A stretch of DNA of 64,000 nucleotides from Gymnogyps californianus (GCF_018139145.2 NW_026114246.1:806001-870000); one strand, 5' to 3'; shown: positions 52,501 to 64,000, counted from the stretch's first letter. Notes: generated from the sequence alone by a model not told the origin. Numbers and translations: made by a program.

Positions 52501-53240
52501 TTCCTTCATATACTAGATCAAACGGCCACTTTTTAAATCTGTAAGTGTAGATTAAGACCAAATTATCTTTTAATTTTTCCTCCAGTCAAGTCAGATGATT
52601 GAGCTCCTTTTATCTCCCCCACTTAGATTTTATGAAAATAGCTTACTGCACACAGAGCAGACAGTTATATTCAGATTCTGCACACAGACATAACTCATTT
52701 CAGTTGCAAAAGAATGTTTTCTATCAAGTTACATGAGCTGCCATGTTTTAGTCATTCAAGTATGAGACCCTGTATCACAGTTAAGATTCTTTAAGCACTT
52801 AATATCACAACCAATCAAATCAATAAAAGTCTTCTTGGAGACACCCATGAGGACTGTGTACAGCTGAAATTAATCTGATACTTGGAGTTTTCATAGAGCA
52901 AAAGGCTACTCCTTCTGCCAAAAACTAAAGGCTTCCAACCTCGGACTGCTGGTTAATGGCACCAGAACAGCTCTTCTTGAAAAATACTGTTACAAGCAAA
53001 ACAGTGAAAATTACCAAGACTCTGCTAGTATTCAAGCAGAGGGGAACAAAGGCTCCTCTTGAGTTCATTGGTAGATGCCAGATATTTAATGACACAGCAA
53101 ATCTGGATGATTGCATTGATGGGTTACATATGCCTGGTTACTTAACAGATATAAATGGATCAGACAAAGAACAAGCAACTGAGATGCCCTTTGAAGTAAC
53201 AATCTACCCCTGAACTAGTTATTATAAAGTAAATGCTTAC
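49552..53240 (-). other. Intron of the CSPG4-like pseudogene
   Basis: A 3.7-kb intron, AT-rich, with no mobile element recognised. A short + strand frame at 52956-53213 abuts the next exon on the opposite strand and has no recognisable family features. Confidence 0.6.
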
Positions 53241-53413
53241 CATAGACTGTGTAAAACTGAGGATTTCCTGAGTGGTATTATCAGAATTTACTCTGATCAG
53301 CCTTCCAAGTTTTGGGGAAGTTACAATCACAAAAGTTATAGTTCTGTTTCCTGCATTGGTCACATCATTGGTTACAGCTTTCAGATCATGTCATGAAATA
53401 GGTTTCCTGGAAC
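53241..53413 (-). pseudogene. CSPG4-like: CSPG4-like exon c with premature TGA
   Basis: The acceptor is GTTTTTTAG and the donor is TCTATG|GTAAGC. The 173-bp exon starts in phase 1 and ends in phase 0. It reads SRKPIS, a stop codon TGA at 53391-53393, then HDLKAVTNDVTNAGNR, TITFVIVTSPKLGRL and FTQSM. The flanking residues stay in frame, so the TGA is a point nonsense change, probably from a serine codon. Everything after it would be lost from a translated product. Confidence 0.85.
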
Positions 53414-54557
53414 CTAAAAAACATCAATTAAAAGTAACATAAATTTGCAACAGCAATTTTTCCCAAAGGGTGAGTTTTATACGTATAACTCGCCCTCTCA
53501 TCTAGTTATTCTACTTAGCATTTTAATAACATTTTATAAGATCAGCAGGTTTGCCCTTTTTCTAGTTATCTTCTAGTTACAGCTCTTCCACAGCTTTTTC
53601 AATCAAAAAGTACATCAGTAGGAAGTATCTTTGTTTTACAGAAATGAAAAAAAGTACAGTTCTCTTCAGCACATGTAATTGCTAAATACTAGCTTCTGCA
53701 AAAACAACCCAAAGTATGGAATAGAGCATGTATAAGAAGCCTTGTCCCTACATTACATGTCTAGAATTGAATTCAAACTCCAGCTGAAGTCACCATCATT
53801 AATGTTTTTGGAAATCCCAGCTGCCCACAGAAGGCAGGGTGATTTGGCTGGGAGAAGCCTTAACACAGCAAAGTTTCTAGTGAACACACACAAACCAAAA
53901 TCGATTATTACCAGAAGCCTGAACCACACTTTATCGATATGAAAGATGATTTTCATTAAATGAAATTAAAAAATAAATACTGAACAAATTAGGAAGAACA
54001 TCACAAAACAGAAATAACGGCCTCAACTGAAAAAATGTATTAAGATGAATGGAGACTGAGGGGTAACAAAATTCTTTTAATACATAGCACTGCACTAACC
54101 AGTACCTTCTGTCTTAAAGATTATAAAGAGCTTTCTGGAATTTAGCCAAACCAAGACAATTTTTGACATAGCTGTAACAAAACCAAACCTAATAATTTCC
54201 TAAAAGAAAAAAAAACAGTTTTATTTGGCTTCTTTATGATGCACTGTTTCGTGGCATACACTCAGCAAACTAAATCTGATGTTTACTGATACTTTTGGAA
54301 GAGCAATAGGTCCCCATAATCCTGTTCCTCCTGCCTCCATTTTTACATTTTGTTTTTTCTTGAGCAACAAGCTTTTATAGGTATCAATACATAACTTCAG
54401 ATACTAGCAGTATATATCCTTGAAGTCTGAATTATCAATCCATCTTCACTAAAGCATAATGTTTATAGAGGAATAACAAAAAGTAACATGTTCCTGCTAT
54501 AATATTCAGAAGAAAAAAATATGGTAAGCAAACTGAAGAATGGGAATGTTTTGCAAG
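53414..54557. other. Intronic, nothing recognised
   Basis: Part of the intron between exons b and c of the CSPG4-like pseudogene. No repeat was recognised. Confidence 0.55.
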
Positions 54558-55163
54558 TGTCGTGGTTTAACCCCAGCCAGCAGCTAAGCACCACGCAGCT
54601 GCTCCCTCACTCCCCCTCCCCCGCTCCCAGTGGGATGGGGAGGAGAATCAGGAAAGAAGGTAAAACTCGTGGGTTGAGATAAGAACAGTTTAATAACTAA
54701 AGTAAAATATAATACTAACAATAGTAATAATGAAATATAATAATAATAGTTGTAATGAAAAGGAATATAACAAAAAAAAGAAGAGGGAAAAAAAAAGGAA
54801 AAAAAACCCCAGTGATGCACAATGCAATTGCTCACCACCCGCTGACTGATGCCAGAGCAGCGATCCGCCCCTCCCAGCCAACTCCCCCCTGTTTATATAC
54901 TGGGCATGATGTTCCATGGTATGGAATACCCCTTTGGCTAGTTCAGGTCAGCTGCCCCAGCTATGCCCCCTCCCAGCTTCTTGCACACCTGCTTGCTGGC
55001 AGAGCATGGGAAACTGAAAAGTCCTTGGCTTAAGATAAGCGCTACTTAGCAACAACTAAACCATCAGAGTGTTATCAACATCATTCTCACACGAAATCCA
55101 AAACCCAGCACTGTACCAGCTACTAAGAAGAGAGTTAACTCTATCCCAGCTGAAACCAGGACA
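54558..55163 (-). mobile_element. Solo LTR, group A copy 5 (intronic, sense to pseudogene)
   Basis: A 606-bp LTR, + strand TGTCGTGGTTTAACCCC to AACCAGGACA, with a perfect 5-bp duplication GCAAG (54553-54557 and 55164-55168). Its polyadenylation signal ATTAAA (TTTAAT on +, 54689-54694) and TATATAAA box face the same way as the CSPG4-like gene. Confidence 0.95.
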
Positions 55164-58100
55164 GCAAGCCATTAGTAACGTCAGGATTCTGCCTGTTTAC
55201 ATGTAGTTGTGCCCTGGCTCAAACCACATCTACTTTGAAACAGAGTTGTTATAATCAAATGAGATCTTCTGGCTCTGTTTTCCCCTTTTCACCTGCCCAT
55301 GCCTCTCTGTATCCATATTGCTTTGAAAAGCAAAGCAGTCCCTCAGGTCTAGAAAAATTCTCCCACACTATATCTAATTCAAGAAGTCTCCCTCCTCTTC
55401 CTCTCTCTTCTTTTCCCTTTTCTGTGTGACAGGCAGAGAGGGAAGCACAACCTTGTGTTGTGTGTACAGCAGATGTGGTCAGGAATGTAAAACTGAGAGC
55501 AACAGTTAATCAGACCATGTGTATCTGCAAACACAGTTATTTCTCAATAACCTCCTATTTATGCAAATCAGGCCCCAGTGTCATAACAAAGACACAATAA
55601 CTCTCAAACATGGTCACACTGTAGTGATGGATGTTACCGCTTCAATTTTTCATAACCATACCAGGTTATCGCACCACCACCATCACAGTGCAGGGACATG
55701 GGGATGGAGGAGGTGTGTATTTCTGTGCCACAAAGCCCCAGTTTGTTCTTAATAGACCTGATCTTACTCATGAGCCAGGACTTGATCACAAGGGACTTCA
55801 CTGCACAGCAGAGGCCGAAATACAGTCTAGGGCCACAGACAATAAAGTCTCCCATGCTTTCCTGTGAAATGGGATCCTCATCCAAACATAACCTTCTCTT
55901 TCACCCACTTTTGTCCTGAGACCCGAAAACCTTTTCCAGCCCCTGCAGCAGTTCAGCTCTGGTCTGACACCTCAACAAGGAGAGGAGGGTTATTTGTCAG
56001 TCAACAGACTGGGTGAAGGAAAGTGAAGTGAGAACACCCTCTGCCTGTTCCCAAACATGGGAACAGAGTGATCACAAAAGCAATGCCACCTAAACACTGG
56101 GGAAAGGAACAGAGAGAGAGGGGAGGAAGACACACAACAGGGATGGGTGATGCAGAGTAGGGCCAAGCTAACCCATACAAGCAGAATGCAACAGCATAAG
56201 GCCATCATCAGTACCTAATAATTTTGATATCTATTTTACTGCCTACATTTAAGATTTGGAAACTGCTCTGGCATGAGCATTCTGCCTATCACTGCTAAAC
56301 AGTTATGGATCATCTCATCTACTGACTGCTCAGACAGCTCTGCTTCTGAATACCTACAAGTCAGGCTGCCTCTTCTTCTCAAAGAGCAACTCAGCTCATT
56401 CCTTCTTTAAGCGATTGCTTCCCTAAGAGAGCAAATCCTCACATTCTAGATATCTAGCATATGTAAGAAAAAACTCATATATCTATCAGTCAATTTACTG
56501 AGCACACTGAATAAAACAAGCTTCTATTGAACAGAAAAAAATCCATAAATTGTATAAACAAATCTGGTATATCCAACACAAAAGAAGACAGCAGTACATG
56601 CTCTTATAAAATTGCAGAACAATATGCTTGAGAGAATAGTTTATACCCAGTCATGAAGACATGGCAAATTCTTCACAATAAATTCAAGTTTTACTTCCCT
56701 ACAGAGAAGTTTCTTCAAGTTGTCTCAAAATTAAAATTTCCTGCAGTGCTATAAAATATAACAGGACATTGTTTTTATGTGTATTAAGCATTTGGCATCA
56801 TCATTGTTATAATAGTCATTTCATGATGAGCAAGTACAACTGAAACCCATACAGCTCCAGAATGTCTTTAAAAAGTATCATAAAGAGAACAGGTGAAAAA
56901 GCTAGTAATACTTTTTAACATCAAAAAGGAATTTTGCTAACTCAAAGTAAGCAAGAATTCAGGAAAAACTGTAGGCTTAGATTAATACAGCTTGCAGTGC
57001 TGAAAGAAATATTGTATTTTGCAAACCAGAGAACTGATAGATAGCCTAGAGACTTTGCCTTCTACGGAAGTATCATCAGGCATACTTTTCTTACAATTAT
57101 CTTTGGCTTAAGACAGAATTCCTGTAAATCCCTGTGCCTGAGGCAACCTTACACACCAAAATCACAGATTAATAAGCCTTGGAAGTGGATTTATGTGAAT
57201 CCCATTTATATCGGCTGAATTAGAAGATCATGCTGCTACAATCTCATTTTTTGTTGCCTGTGTTTAATTGGCTTTTGTTGCAAGCCTTTGTTTATGCAGC
57301 TTATATTCAGGAAGTTTAAGAAACTAAAGTGCTCCTCTTCTGTATCGAATTAATAAATCAAGGTACAGATTAATACCTATAGAGCTTTCCCAATTCTCAG
57401 TCTCTCTCTGGCTGTACGGTTCATGTTCAGAGAAAAAAGAAGGTAGTACAAACAAGAAATATGATGCGAGATGTTGCTGAGAGAAGACTAATCTTTATTT
57501 CTCCTTTAATCCTGCAATTAATGTTGGATTGCTAACTCAGTGAGGGATTACTCTTGCCAATGCAAAGCAGTAAATGGCTCTGGTGAGACTCTCAACTCAT
57601 CGACTCCTGCAGGAGTAGGATTTCATTAAAAAAATACTCAGCTGCTGATCCAACTAGTTCCAAATGCACAAATATGAATCAAAGTTGTTCAGTCCTGATT
57701 CATCAGTGAGTCTGCGCTGCTCTCCGTAACTCTGCTCAAACAATAAGAAAGTGAACTAGCAATCTGGTGAGTTTAAGTGTGCTATTCATAGTCCCATGGA
57801 CACAAGCTTCACTCTCCTTTTACCAGGCAAAAATCACAACCAGCTAAATTCTATGAACATAATATAGAGCTTTTAAACTAATCTGAATGGGGAACGTTCA
57901 GAGCTTAGGCAGACAGTGTTATTGTCACACTGTGCTTATATATTTCACTGCCAATTTCCATGACTGAGCATATACGCATATCAAAAAGTTAAAGACTATA
58001 AAACAATAAAACAATATGTTGTTTGAGAAAACATAACTGTTCTTTTAAAAATCAGACAGATAGATGTTCCCAGGTACAGTTATCTATAGTTTAGTCAGCT

Positions 58101-58176
58101 AGCTATCTGACAAATAACCGTATATTATGCAATTTTTTCAAATGGACGAAATCATGATAATCTGTTAAAAACAGAC
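55164..58176. other. Intronic, nothing recognised
   Basis: Rest of the intron between exons b and c. Only short unrecognised frames are present. Confidence 0.55.
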
Positions 58177-58308
58177 CTGGAAAGACTCCGAGTCCTTTGT
58201 TCACTTCAAGGCTAATGGCTAGCGTCTGAGCTGTGATGCTAAAAATCTGTCGAGGTGCAAAGTTCAAACCATCTGTTACCTGAAAGTTGAAGCCTCCAGA
58301 CATTGCTC
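58177..58308 (-). pseudogene. CSPG4-like: CSPG4-like exon b (open frame)
   Basis: The acceptor is GTTTTCTACAG and the donor is TCCAG|GTCTGT, a valid GT but a weak match to the donor consensus. The 132-bp exon is phase 1 to phase 1. It completes the glycine of the previous exon and reads AMSGGFNFQVTDG, LNFAPRQIFSITA and GLGVFPG. GGFNFQVTDG-type strings are characteristic of CSPG repeats. Confidence 0.85.
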
Positions 58309-61300
58309 CTGTAGAAAACAAAAACATAAATTTATTCTTGTATTATTCTGTTTGTCATCCAAAACATACAAACATACGCTGGACACCTTTTGCTCTTGGC
58401 TACAGTGAAATATATCCAAAGTCATTCTGAAGCAATTTTTGATCAGTACCTTTGTATCTTAATTAGAATTAAATAAATTCATAATGCAGAGAACACCTTC
58501 CCAAGGAAAAACTACTGGCTGTTGCTTACACTGAAGGCCAGACATCCCACAGATGTAAATCAGCAGAGTGCCCCTTCCTTTCTTCCTTCACTGACCCCAG
58601 TGGAGCTGAAACCAAGTTAAACTTGGGGAAACAATGGCTCCCAAATTTTCTACTCCATTTATATCTTAGGAAGGACCCAAGCCCCAAAGCAGTCACATTT
58701 TGGCACAGAAGTAATTTGGGGAGAAAAACAACTAGAATGTTCTTTCATTTTGATTTACATTTAAAGGACTGAATCAACTCACAGGTTGTTTCCTTTGCCT
58801 CTTCACTCCACTTCAGCTTTGCTGAAGAGGATATGTTGTCACAGCTTAAATTATTTCAGAGGTTATGTGTACTTATAATAAATGCACATTTTTTTCTTTA
58901 ATCTTAGGACCTGTATGTACTTTGGCACAAGTGATAGCAAAATACCTCCAGGAGACTGAGAGGATTCATGTAAAAATACATCTCTCAGAAATGACTTATT
59001 GAGGTGTATAGAGCTTCCTAAGTCTTGCTTTAAGCAGAGGGTCCCCAGATTGTTTAATTACATAGAAAGAGAGAATGAAAAATTAAAGCATTAACTGTTA
59101 CAAACAGTTACCATTGCTCTTCTACTTGCTTTGCCTAATTTAGCCATGAGATATTGCTACATGAATTTATATCCTGAAAGTGAGAGGTTGCCATGTACTT
59201 TTGCTTAAAGATCAGCACTCCTTGCCTAACTATAAATTAACATATCAGAAGAATCAAATGTGGGTTCTGAGATTATAGTTAACAACTCCCCTAGGTGATG
59301 CTCTTATATCCAGCCAGGCACTGAAGCAGCTCTGGAAGACCAGGTCATATTGTTTTTATTTTAAAAGCTTTTATGCTCTGATGTTTTCTCTTGATAAAAA
59401 TGCACAAGTAGTTGCGCATTTAAAAAGGCATTGAGGAGTCTACCATTTGCCTCAGGTTGGGAGAAAAAGGCTTCCTTAGCTTCACTTGCTTTTTTGGCTA
59501 ATGCAGGGCAACTGTCTGAATGACACTATCAGACATTTTGTCATTGGCAGAGTCAGGAACAGAACTAAATCCTGAAGTGCTGCTTGGGTGGAGCATGTAT
59601 TATTTTATCACAATTAATTTTTAAAAGCACATCTGATCAGAGGTGAGAAAAAGGACACCAGAAAGAGGACTGTAAAAACTGCACTGAAAAGACACTGAGA
59701 CTTCAGAACCGACAGGAGTTCAATTCAGTACTGCCCTAAGGAAAACACTGGCAGGGTTTAAAGGCAGAACCCATACTGCGAAAGCGGGATGGGAGCACCC
59801 TGGAGTGAAGAGAGGGTGGAAAAGGGAAGGAATTCTCACACTGAAAGAGGAGTACAGAAAAGGAAAGTTATGTTCTGGTTCTGTGTTTATGCTGGTGACA
59901 GAACAATCAGGGATTATAGAGAAAACAAACACAAAATTTAAGGGGAAAACATGAGAACAGAGAGGCAGATTTGCAACTCACAGCACAGAATAAACAACAT
60001 AATGTAACTCACAAGACTGAGAAAAGATGAAGGGAAAATTTTATGAGGTCTAATGTTAGAGGCATAAAAGCAAAGTATGGTAGTGCTTTCTTTGGCAGTA
60101 CAAAAGACCCTGAGGATGGAGAGTCGCTACCTTGTACAGGCGCAAAAGATCTGTGGTACCATGAGGAGTAGCCAGGGGATGGAAGAGCTGCCTCAACCAA
60201 GAAGATGCTGCTCTTCCCCTTGGAAAGGGCTAGAATGAGTAGGAAGAGTAGAAGTCAGGCTGTGGAGAACATGAAATGGGGGTACTTCCCAGGAGGATCC
60301 AAAGAAGCTAGCATACACTAGAAGACTGAAGATGAAGGGCAGAACCACTGAAGAGGATGGGTAAGAAGCCTAATGACAGCAACCAGATAAGGAAAGGCCC
60401 CAGGACAAGGCTGGGAGTGAGAAGATGAGAGTAACAAGTACACTTCCAGCAACAGTCCAAGATGAAGGAGGAAAGAAAATCACAGACCAAGAAAGGAAAA
60501 TAAGTGAAATGTCAAAAGTACTTTCTGAAACACTAGAGGCCATGAGACTGAGCGGATGGCAGAGCCAGAGCAGCTGCATGATCTGACACATGACCTGGGC
60601 AATTTTACATTTCAAATTTACTGTACAACCCACACTCCCACTCACTGGAAAATGAAATTTGCTATTCTTTTTACTTTTATTAATCAAGATTCACTTCCTA
60701 AAGCTACAGATGTGCATTTGCCCTTTCTGGAACACAGAGTGGATTCATTTCCTCACACTCAGACTACCACCTGCCTACCACCACGGGGGTTTTTACATGT
60801 CAAAGTCTCCCTCAGAACAATTTAAACAGCTTGGCTCACTTTTGCCATGCTCTTGACCTTTCATTTCCTGACCAAATTATTTGAGCAGGATACTTACAGC
60901 TCACCAACAGCTGCTTGTATAGCAATTTCAGCAACACATATGCACTCTGCATTGGAAGTCAGAGCATTTTAACCTACACCAAGCCTCATGAAGTCACAGC
61001 ACAGATCTGGAGTGACTGCTGCACCCAAGGGAGCACTGGAAATAATTCCAGCCTGCCTCGGGGCCAGTGAGAGTGCTGTACCTCTTCCATCTCCTTCCCC
61101 TTCTTTAGCGCCTCCTTTCTTCTTTCAGCTGATGTAACATGATAATAGAGCTGGAGCAGGAGAAAAGCAGCTATTGCCCTGTAAAGCCCCACCTCTTCCT
61201 CAGGCTGGAACCCCGCTGGGATCATTCCTGCGGCTTCCCGGCGCTGCCACTTAAGGATGCATGAAGCTGCCCTGACTTCTTTTTTTATTGCCCACACATT

Positions 61301-61662
61301 CTCTCTGTAGCTACAGCACAAATAACCCAGTCTCTAGCTCTGGCCACTGGCAGAAGAGAGTCAATGGTTAAAGTTGAATTCCTTCACAGCCTGAAAGGGA
61401 GGTTGACATCACCCACATGAACCATAACTTCATTGCCCAGAGCTGCTCAGGAACATGACTACACTGTAGCAGGTATCTGAGAGACTGTTGGTCCATGAAT
61501 AGCTCTGCACTGTATCAAGACAGAAAGGCTTCAGGAGATTCTCAGTGACAATGGTCAAAAAAATGGATTTCATATCTCTGAAAGCTGCATGGCAACGTTC
61601 CCCTACTGCAAACCTGGGTTCAGAAAGAAGGCTGCTACCAACTGAACCACTAATATACCAAG
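58309..61662. other. Intronic, nothing recognised
   Basis: Part of the intron between exons a and b. The frames at 60370-60687 and 60986-61321 on the - strand show no known domain and no CSPG-like motif. Confidence 0.55.
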
Positions 61663-62269
61663 TGTTGTGGTTTAACCCCAGCCAGCAGCCAAGCACCACG
61701 CAGCTGCTCCCTCACTCCCCTCCCCCGCTCCCAGTGGGATGGGGAGGAGAATCGGGAAAGAAGGTAGAACTCATGGGTTGAGATAAGAACAGTTTAATAA
61801 CTAAAGTAAAATATAATACTAACAATAATAATAATGAAATATAATAATAATAATAATAATAGTAATGAAAAGGAATATAACAAAAAAAAAGAAGAGGGGG
61901 AAAAAGGGAAAAAAACAGTGATGCACAATGCAATTGCTCACCACCCGCTGACCGATGCCCCAGCAGCGATCTGCCCCTCCTGGCCAACTCCCCCCAGTTT
62001 ATATGCTGGGCATGACGTTCTATGGTATGGAATACCCCTTTGGCTAGTTCAGGTCAGCTGCCCCGGCTATGCCCCCTCCCAGCTTCTTGCACACCTGCTT
62101 GCTGGCAGAGCATGGGAAACTGAAAAGTCCTTGGCTTAAGATAAGCGCTACTTAGCAACAACTAAAACATCAGTGTGTTATCAACATTATTCTCACACTA
62201 AATCCAAAACCCAGCACTGTACCAGCTACTAAGAAGAGAGTTAACTCTGTCCCAGCTGAAACCAGGACA
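61663..62269 (-). mobile_element. Solo LTR, group A copy 6 (intronic, sense to pseudogene)
   Basis: A 607-bp LTR, + strand TGTTGTGGTTTAACCCC to AACCAGGACA, with a perfect 5-bp duplication CCAAG (61658-61662 and 62270-62274). The (AAT)n tract is at 61836-61860. The polyadenylation signal is TTTAAT on + at 61793-61798. It lies about 200 bp downstream of exon a in gene orientation. Confidence 0.95.
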
Positions 62270-62466
62270 CCAAGGTTTCTTGGTGAGCACACATTTAAGC
62301 AGTCATCAGACCCTTTCCTGTTTAGTTTGTGAGATCATGTATCACATAACCAGCACTCTGAGATTTTTGTGACATTACAAGGAGATCTTCAAAGGATTAC
62401 AAACACAAATATACTGAATAGGAGCAGTATTTTGGTAACAGAGGTGGTATTTTTGAAACCACATAC

Positions 62467-62665
62467 CATTGTGTACAAATACCAGCTGCCCTTCAATTAT
62501 ATGAGCCTGAATAAAACTAAGGATACTCTTGTTTGGAGAAGACTTCAGAGCCAAGTGCCCATTGCTAGGTGGAGTAATGGAATATATCAGTTCTGATGGT
62601 GAGGAGTCCTTGTCTTCTGCACAGACGTAATCAACAGTTATTTCTGTGACTGAACCCACCCAGAC
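62467..62665 (-). pseudogene. CSPG4-like: CSPG4-like exon a (open frame, CSPG repeat)
   Basis: The acceptor is a long T-rich tract ending in TTTTCTAG, and the donor is AATG|GTATGT. The 199-bp exon is phase 0 to phase 1 and has no stop. It reads VWVGSVTEITVDYVC, AEDKDSSPSELIYSI, then PSNGHLALKSSPNKSILSF and GQLVFVHNG, a typical CSPG/NG2 repeat with the D-S-P-x-E-L-x-Y and NGHL signatures. This exon looks undamaged. Confidence 0.85.
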
Positions 62666-63798
62666 CTAGAAAAACAAAAATAAAAAATAAAAAAAAGGAA
62701 AATGCATGCAAAAGAAAAACAGAAAAAAACTCCTCAAAGAAAAAAGAAATAATAAAGATTTGTGATGTGTAACACTAGCAGCTATGACAGGTTTCCTTAC
62801 TGTCCATCCACATTTCTGATCAGGAACTGGAATAGTTAATGTTGGCAAAATAGTTTTCAAAAAACAAGACCATGAAATAATACAAGCAAACACACCCTAT
62901 ACCAGTTTGAGTTTTAGATAGCTGCAGCACGAGTGCTCTATTTGTCAGGCACTATCCAAACTCTTACCAACATAGCAAAACTGTATTTTGATAACTGAGT
63001 CAAGGAGCTCCTTTCCAACACATACACATGAATATTAGTGTCGTACTTCACAGCAGGCAAGGCATTCAATATGCTCTACTTTCACTAGCAGAAAAGAAAA
63101 AAGGAAAACAGCCTGGGGACAGCACAGTCTCTAATACAAATGGAACGCTTCTTGTAGCTGTATTATTTCCTTCATACAACATGCACTAAAGGCCCTTTTT
63201 TAGTGCACCAAACAACCCACAGAGGTGCTCAGTCCAGTGGGAGATGAAGGAATCAACACCTCCAACAGCTGCTTAGCACTTTGCAAGGTCATGCTTCCAG
63301 ACAAAATAAACAACTAGTATTTGGAAAGATGGTATAAAACCTATTACTTAATTCTAGTAAATCTAAATGGTGTGGGTTTTTTGTTTTTTTTAGCTTAAGA
63401 TATGCACAAACTGCAAGATCCTTCTTTCAAGCAGAAAGGACTGCTGTCTGAGCTTCATCCACATCTCACTGGGTAATTTCTTGTTTGGAAATTATAAGCA
63501 ACAGTTCATTTTACTCTTCATCTTTGCTGTATTTATTTAGAATTGCAGACAAAAGTACTAAGACTAACAAAGAACAATACAGATTTATCTCAACATGAAA
63601 TGAAATTCCTAAATATTCAATACGTCAATGTCAATTCTTTCCATGCAGAATTTATATCATAGTGTATAATCTTAAAAGCCTCAGCTTGAGCTTCAAAACA
63701 CATACTGCATCATCCCTTCCAGTCCTCCTAGGGCCTTAGTACACTTAACAAATATCTGGCAGTAACATCACACCAAATGGTTAAAGAGGAAATATGAT
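62666..63798. other. Upstream intron of the CSPG4-like pseudogene
   Basis: No further exon was recognised before the LTR at 63799. The next upstream exon probably lies beyond base 64000. Confidence 0.55.
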
Positions 63799-64000
63799 TG
63801 TGGTGGGTTGACCCTGGCTGGATGCCAGGTGCCCACCAAAGCCGCTCCATCACTCCCCTCCTCAACTGGACAGGGGAGAGAAAAAAAACCGAAAGGCTCG
63901 TGGGTCGAGATAAGGACAGGGAGAGATCACTCACCACTTATGGTCACAGGCAAAACAGACTCGACTTGGGAAAATTAATTTAATTTATTACTAGTCAAAT
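63799..64000 (-). mobile_element. Group C LTR, 3' part only (window edge)
   Basis: It starts TGTGGTGGGTTGACCCTGG and continues with the GGATGCCAGGTGCCCACC block nearly identical to 28470-28500, in the same reverse orientation. The rest is outside the window, so it may be a solo LTR or the end of a longer provirus. Confidence 0.88.

Larger units (their letters stand above)
46827..62665 (-). pseudogene. CSPG4-like: CSPG4/NG2-family proteoglycan pseudogene, last five exons
   Basis: The family encodes a large single-pass membrane chondroitin sulfate proteoglycan with CSPG repeats, which binds matrix and signals through a short tail. Exons at 62665-62467, 58308-58177, 53413-53241, 49551-49368 and 48869-46827 have AG/GT borders and compatible phases (1, 1, 0, 1). 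Joined, they read as the last CSPG repeats, a Thr/Ser-rich stalk, a transmembrane helix, a cytoplasmic tail and the terminal QYWM. The frame is broken by stops at 53391, 48856, 47749 and 47622 (left coordinates) and by frameshifts near 48774, 48690, 47845, 47680, 47618 and 46915. The upstream exons lie outside the window. It may be a decayed paralogue (such as a CSPG4B-type gene) rather than the main CSPG4; sequence error is the alternative, but the number of lesions argues against it. Confidence 0.87.

Noticed and set aside
52956..53213. 85-codon + strand frame in the CSPG4-like intron
   Set aside because: No recognised motif, no splice or promoter support, and it lies opposite the intron next to exon c; probably chance.
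60986..61321. 111-codon - strand frame with a hydrophobic stretch and a basic helix
   Set aside because: It sits in the intron between exons a and b, has no CSPG-type motif and no convincing splice borders.
1..64000. CRISPR arrays, tRNA or rRNA genes, bacterial operons
   Set aside because: I saw no regularly spaced direct repeats, cloverleaf-like sequences or rRNA-like stretches; everything recognised is typical of a bird nuclear genome.
8420..64000. Possible complete ERV provirus between same-orientation LTRs
   Set aside because: No gag, pro, pol or env-like frames lie between neighbouring LTRs, and most LTRs have their own individual 5-bp target duplications, showing separate solo LTRs.

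Overview
This window looks like vertebrate nuclear DNA from a bird. The evidence is the abundant CR1 LINE sequence with the avian ATTCTATGA-type 3' end, several families of avian-type endogenous retrovirus (ERV) solo LTRs flanked by 5-bp target-site duplications, an ancient sauropsid-type palindromic repeat, and split exons of a vertebrate gene. I see no bacterial, plasmid or organellar features and no intact protein-coding gene. The species cannot be determined from what I can read.

Layout: bases 1-2081 are the 3' half of a degraded CR1 element on the + strand, including its reverse transcriptase region. From about 2082 to 46800 the DNA is mostly non-coding and gene-poor. It is punctuated by LTRs, two further CR1 3'-end fragments (29747-30336 and 38788-38902), a GT microsatellite with flanking repeat DNA (4920-5140), a related inverted segment (17040-17175), and a C-rich low-complexity stretch (about 11300-12720). 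Three LTR groups recur. Group A has about 600-bp LTRs at 8420, 9915, 25189, 31382, 54558 and 61663, plus an internally deleted copy at 44202. Group B has about 590-bp LTRs at 15059 and 44474. Group C has about 1-kb LTRs with internal tandem repeats at 28459, 36689 and 63799 (which runs off the window), plus a 64-bp fragment at 29683. All full copies look like solo LTRs, because no gag/pol/env-like reading frame lies beside them.

The only gene-like structure is on the - strand between 62665 and 46827: the last five exons of a gene of the CSPG4/NG2 chondroitin sulfate proteoglycan family. Exons 62665-62467, 58308-58177, 53413-53241, 49551-49368 and the long terminal exon 48869-46827 join in matching phases. 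They encode CSPG repeats, a Thr/Ser-rich stalk, a transmembrane segment and a short cytoplasmic tail ending in a QYWM motif (QYWV in mammalian CSPG4). The frame is broken by at least four in-frame stop codons and about six frameshifts, mostly in the terminal exon, so I call it a decaying pseudogene, probably of a CSPG4 paralogue. The 5' exons would lie beyond base 64000. Three LTRs sit in its introns, all in the sense orientation of the gene, which fits relaxed selection or a role in its inactivation.

The most notable observations are the CSPG4-like pseudogene with its ordered lesions, the modular LTR families that share one 3' tail, the LTR-CR1 fusion near 29746, and the ancient palindromic repeat at 2133-2249. 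Identities rest on reading motifs and on general knowledge of the families. No alignment or database search was run.
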